This document shows, piece after piece, positions 61,444-64,000 of a DNA stretch of 64,000 bases (positions within the stretch are counted from its first letter, which is position 1; the number at the start of each line of letters is the position of its first letter). Position numbers and translations under genes: made by a program. Under the pieces are notes generated by a model that saw only the letters and a list, made by a program, of their open reading frames with translations, was not told the DNA's origin and did not search any database. Origin of the DNA: DATFDN01 sp963756495 (lineage in GTDB: Bacteria; Pseudomonadota; Alphaproteobacteria; Acetobacterales; Acetobacteraceae); contig CAVWNS010000001.1 of the NCBI GenBank assembly GCA_963756495.1, forward strand, positions 558,001 through 622,000, written 5' to 3'.

Positions 61444-62619
61444 TCACGCCGCGCGTGCCGAGGCGACCCGCTCGGATGCGGCCACGCGCGCCGCCGCATC
61501 CAGCGCCACCACTTCGTCCAGCGTGTTCGCCGGGGGCGCGCCCATGCGGTCCAGTACGCCCTCCACCGTCGCGGCGATGTTGAGGAAGCCGATCCGGCGG
61601 CCCAGGAACGCCTCGACCGCGATCTCGTTCGCCGCACTTAGGATGGCAGGCGCCCCGCCTCCGGCGCGCAGCGCCTCCCGCGCCAGCCGCAGGGCGGGGA
61701 AGCGGCCCGGATCGGGCGCCTCGAAATCCAGCCGGGCGACGGCGACGAGGTCGAGCCGGGGCGAGGCGGTGCGAATCCGCTCCGGCCAGGCCAGCGTGTG
61801 CGCGATCGGGATGCGCATGTCCGGCGACCCGAGTTGGGCGAGTACGCTGCCGTCCTGATAGCAGACCAGTCCGTGGATCACCGACTGCCGGTGGACAAGG
61901 ACGTCGATCGCCGTCTCCGGCAGATCGAATAGGCGAGCGGCCTCGATCACCTCCAGCCCCTTGTTCATCAGGGTCGCGGAGTCAATCGAGATCTTCGCGC
62001 CCATCGACCAGACGGGATGCTTCAACGCGGCCTCGGGCGTCGCGCGGGCCATCTCCTCGATGCTCGCCGTGCGGAACGGCCCACCCGAGGCGGTCAGGAT
62101 GATCCGCTCGACCGCCCCGCGATTGCCGTCGGCGAGCGACTGGAAAATGGCATTGTGCTCGGAATCCACCGGCAGCAGGCAAGCGCCCGCATCGCGCACC
62201 GCCCGCAGCATCACCTCGCCCGCGCAGACGAGAGCCTCCTTGTTGGCAAGGGCCACGCAGGCACCGCGCCGGATCGCGGCCAGCGTCGCGGCGAGCCCGG
62301 CGGCGCCGGTGATCGCGGCCATCGTCCAGTCGGCCGGAAGCGACGCCGCTTCGAGGACCGCCGCCGGGCCCGCCGCCACCGCGACGCCGGTGCCCGCGAG
62401 AGCCTGCTTCAGGGCGCTTCCGCAGGCGGGGTCACTGACCACGGCGAACTCGGCGCGCAGCGCGACGGCCTGTTCGGCCAGACGCGCGACGTTGCGGCCG
62501 GCAACCAGGGCCCGGACCCGGAAGCGGTCGGGCTCGGCTGCCAACAGCGCGACCGTCTGCGTGCCCACACTGCCGGTGCTGCCCAGCACCGTGATGGATC
62601 GTGGAGCTTTGTCGGTCAT
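61444..62619 (-). CDS. dxr: 1-deoxy-D-xylulose 5-phosphate reductoisomerase
   Basis: This 391-residue enzyme converts DXP to MEP using NADPH. Landmarks are the nucleotide motif LGSTGSVGTQT, ANKEALVCAGEV, the metal site DSEHNAIFQSL, SGGPFRT and MNKGLEVIEAARLF. It overlaps the cdsA stop by four bases and is 35 bp from rseP. Together with dxs and ispH in the same window it covers three of the seven MEP steps. Confidence 0.96.
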   Translation of the reverse strand: MTDKAPRSITVLGSTGSVGTQTVALLAAEPDRFRVRALVAGRNVARLAEQAVALRAEFAVVSDPACGSALKQALAGTGVAVAAGPAAVLEAASLPADWTMAAITGAAGLAATLAAIRRGACVALANKEALVCAGEVMLRAVRDAGACLLPVDSEHNAIFQSLADGNRGAVERIILTASGGPFRTASIEEMARATPEAALKHPVWSMGAKISIDSATLMNKGLEVIEAARLFDLPETAIDVLVHRQSVIHGLVCYQDGSVLAQLGSPDMRIPIAHTLAWPERIRTASPRLDLVAVARLDFEAPDPGRFPALRLAREALRAGGGAPAILSAANEIAVEAFLGRRIGFLNIAATVEGVLDRMGAPPANTLDEVVALDAAARVAASERVASARAA

Positions 62620-63353
62620 TGCCAGAGGATTACTCCACGTCCGAGCGCGAGCGAAATCACGGCCGCGGCCGGCACCGCCGCCAGCGTGGCATCCAGCCGG
62701 TCCAGCAGGCCACCATGCCCGGGAATGAGACGGCCTGAATCCTTCACCCCGCAGCGGCGCTTGAGAGCGCTCTCGGCAAGGTCACCCGCTTGGCCGATCA
62801 CGGACAGCCCTACCCCCAGCAGCAGGGCGGGTGCCAGATGCGTGGCCTGGCTCAACAGCCTGGCCAAGCCGGCGGCGATCATGGCCGAGGCGAGCGCGCC
62901 GCCCGCCGCGCCGGCCCATGTCTTTCCCGGCGAGATGCGTGGCGCGAGCTTCGGGCCGCCGATCAGCCGGCCGACCATATAGGCCCCGATATCGCTGCCC
63001 CAAATCACCAGCACAAGCCCAATCACGTTCGCGCGCCCGGCCAGGGGATCGCCGCGCAGCCATGCGAGTGCGACCGCCCAGACCGCGATTGTCACCAGGC
63101 CCGACGCCTGCGCCTTCCCCGCGAACCCACCGGCGCGGCACAGGGCGGCCCATTCATAAGCGAGACCCAGCGCCGCCGCCGCGACGATCACGAAGAACGC
63201 CGGGCCGCCGATCCACAAGGCCAGGAGCGCGAGGGGCGCGAGCACCAGCGCCGAGACGGTGCGTAGGCGCAGATCCGCCCAGGCACCGCGCTCGGCACGG
63301 CGCTCCCCGCGATCAGCCAGGTCGGCCGCCGAAGCGTCGTTCCCGCCGCGCAT
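62616..63353 (-). CDS. cdsA: Phosphatidate cytidylyltransferase
   Basis: This 245-residue membrane enzyme makes CDP-diacylglycerol from phosphatidate and CTP, the precursor used by PssA earlier in the window. It has about seven hydrophobic segments. The CDS signature is seen as the tail SVIGQAGDLAESALKRRCGVKDSGRLIPGHGGLLDRLD. The first ~30 residues are charged and overlap the uppS frame by 41 bases, so a start further in is possible. Confidence 0.93.
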   Translation of the reverse strand: MRGGNDASAADLADRGERRAERGAWADLRLRTVSALVLAPLALLALWIGGPAFFVIVAAAALGLAYEWAALCRAGGFAGKAQASGLVTIAVWAVALAWLRGDPLAGRANVIGLVLVIWGSDIGAYMVGRLIGGPKLAPRISPGKTWAGAAGGALASAMIAAGLARLLSQATHLAPALLLGVGLSVIGQAGDLAESALKRRCGVKDSGRLIPGHGGLLDRLDATLAAVPAAAVISLALGRGVILWQ

Positions 63354-64000
63354 ACTCGGCCAGCGCAGCGGCGAAGTGGGTCTCGTCGAAATCGGGCCAC
63401 AGCACGTCGAGGAACAGCAACTCCGCGTACGCTGCCTGCCACAGCAGGAAATTCGATAGCCGCTGCTCGCCGGAGGTGCGGATCAGCAGGTCGGGGTCCG
63501 GAATGCCGTTCGTCGCGAGCCGGCGCCCGAACTCCTGCTCGTCGAGACGCGAGGGGTCGAGCCGGCCGTCGCGCGCCGCCTCGGCGGCAAGCCGGGCCGC
63601 CGCCGCGATCTCGGCGCGCGATCCATAAGACAGTGCCACGGTAAGGTTCAGCCGCCGATTGCCGCTGGTGCGCGCCTCCGCCCCTGCCAGCTCCCGCTGG
63701 ATCTCGCGATCGAACCGGTCGCGCTCGCCGATCACCCGCAGGCGCACGCCGTTGGCATCCAGCTCGTCGATCTCGCTGCGGAGATAGTGGCGCAGCAGCC
63801 CGGTCAGGTCAGTGACCTCGCCGGTCGGGCGCCGCCAGTTCTCGTTGCTGAATGCATAGAGCGTCAGCCAGTGGACTCCCTGGCCGATCGCCGCCTCGAT
63901 TGCGCGCCGGACGGCACGCGCGCCCTCGCGATGCCCGGCGACCCGCGGCAGCCGGCGCGCGGCAGCCCAGCGGCCGTTGCCGTCCATGATGATCGCGACA
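63313..64000 (-). CDS. uppS: Undecaprenyl diphosphate synthase, 5' end outside the window
   Basis: This is a cis-prenyltransferase that extends farnesyl diphosphate to the C55 carrier lipid of peptidoglycan synthesis. The frame stays open to the window edge, with VAII before MDGNGRWA. Other landmarks are ENWRRPTGEV, LSYGSRAEIAAAARL and LIRTSGEQRLSNFLLWQ. The last residues run over the start of cdsA. About 225 residues are present; only the first few are missing. Confidence 0.95.
   Translation of the reverse strand, partial: VAIIMDGNGRWAAARRLPRVAGHREGARAVRRAIEAAIGQGVHWLTLYAFSNENWRRPTGEVTDLTGLLRHYLRSEIDELDANGVRLRVIGERDRFDREIQRELAGAEARTSGNRRLNLTVALSYGSRAEIAAAARLAAEAARDGRLDPSRLDEQEFGRRLATNGIPDPDLLIRTSGEQRLSNFLLWQAAYAELLFLDVLWPDFDETHFAAALAEYARRERRFGGRPG

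Noticed and set aside
1..64000. tRNA or rRNA genes
   Set aside because: No cloverleaf or rRNA-like stretch was recognised while reading; a dedicated RNA search was not possible here.

Overview
The window is GC-rich DNA, densely coded on both strands, from an alphaproteobacterium. The best guess is Rhodospirillales/Acetobacteraceae, because it carries hopanoid genes (hpnH, hpnI, hpnJ, hpnK), an MEP isoprenoid cluster, NnrU, DUF1127 and SIMPL proteins and a LivKHMGF transporter. The genus cannot be fixed by eye. No rRNA, tRNA or CRISPR was seen.

Layout. 1-2687 is a small catabolic run: an SDR fragment, a carboxymuconolactone decarboxylase-like protein, a luciferase-like monooxygenase and a TauD dioxygenase. 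2690-7190 is an accessory island of visibly lower GC. It holds an overlapping RusA resolvase / nuclease-HEPN gene pair, then a helical gene split by two near-identical IS630 copies. Removing both copies with one 3-bp target repeat each restores a 224-codon frame. 7221-11516 is a branched-chain-type ABC transporter operon. 11578-14977 holds pssA, psd, a LysM protein and a cytochrome b561. 15028-20893 holds a 1021-residue glycosyltransferase, a protease-like protein that has lost its catalytic residues, and a Ser/Thr kinase fused to an OmpA-like domain. 20920-26882 is metabolic (GFA, GNAT, a TPP enzyme, a hydroxyacid dehydrogenase, PPK2, an MBL hydrolase) and contains a decayed tandem duplication.

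27001-31510 carries small secreted proteins and an Mrr-like nuclease with a tiny partner. 31507-37932 has a two-subunit aconitase X, Kup, and a three-gene operon. That operon encodes a papain-like peptidase, a protein sharing the peptidase's C-terminal domain, and a chagasin-type cysteine peptidase inhibitor. It is the best candidate here for an undescribed system. 38096-42517 has an SDR, a SIMPL protein, an MDR oxidoreductase, NnrU and a TetR regulator that seems fused to a Phd-like antitoxin domain. 42864-46439 is a second accessory patch: HigBA, a ruined DNA methyltransferase, a TIGR02391-type gene broken by a 102-bp inverted-repeat element, and a third IS630. A frameshifted arylsulfatase and a serine hydrolase follow.

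50946-64000 is an isoprenoid/hopanoid/envelope block: hpnH and ispH facing ispA, dxs, hpnI, hpnJ and hpnK, then convergent rseP, dxr, cdsA and uppS. ispH, dxs, dxr and ispA supply prenyl diphosphates. The hpn genes build and decorate C35 hopanoids, while uppS and cdsA feed cell-wall and phospholipid synthesis.

Several otherwise normal genes (pssA, the LysM gene, b561, the sulfatase, the TIGR02391 gene, the Mrr partner) are each broken by what looks like exactly one extra base. Such an insertion-only pattern suggests sequence error at least as much as gene decay.
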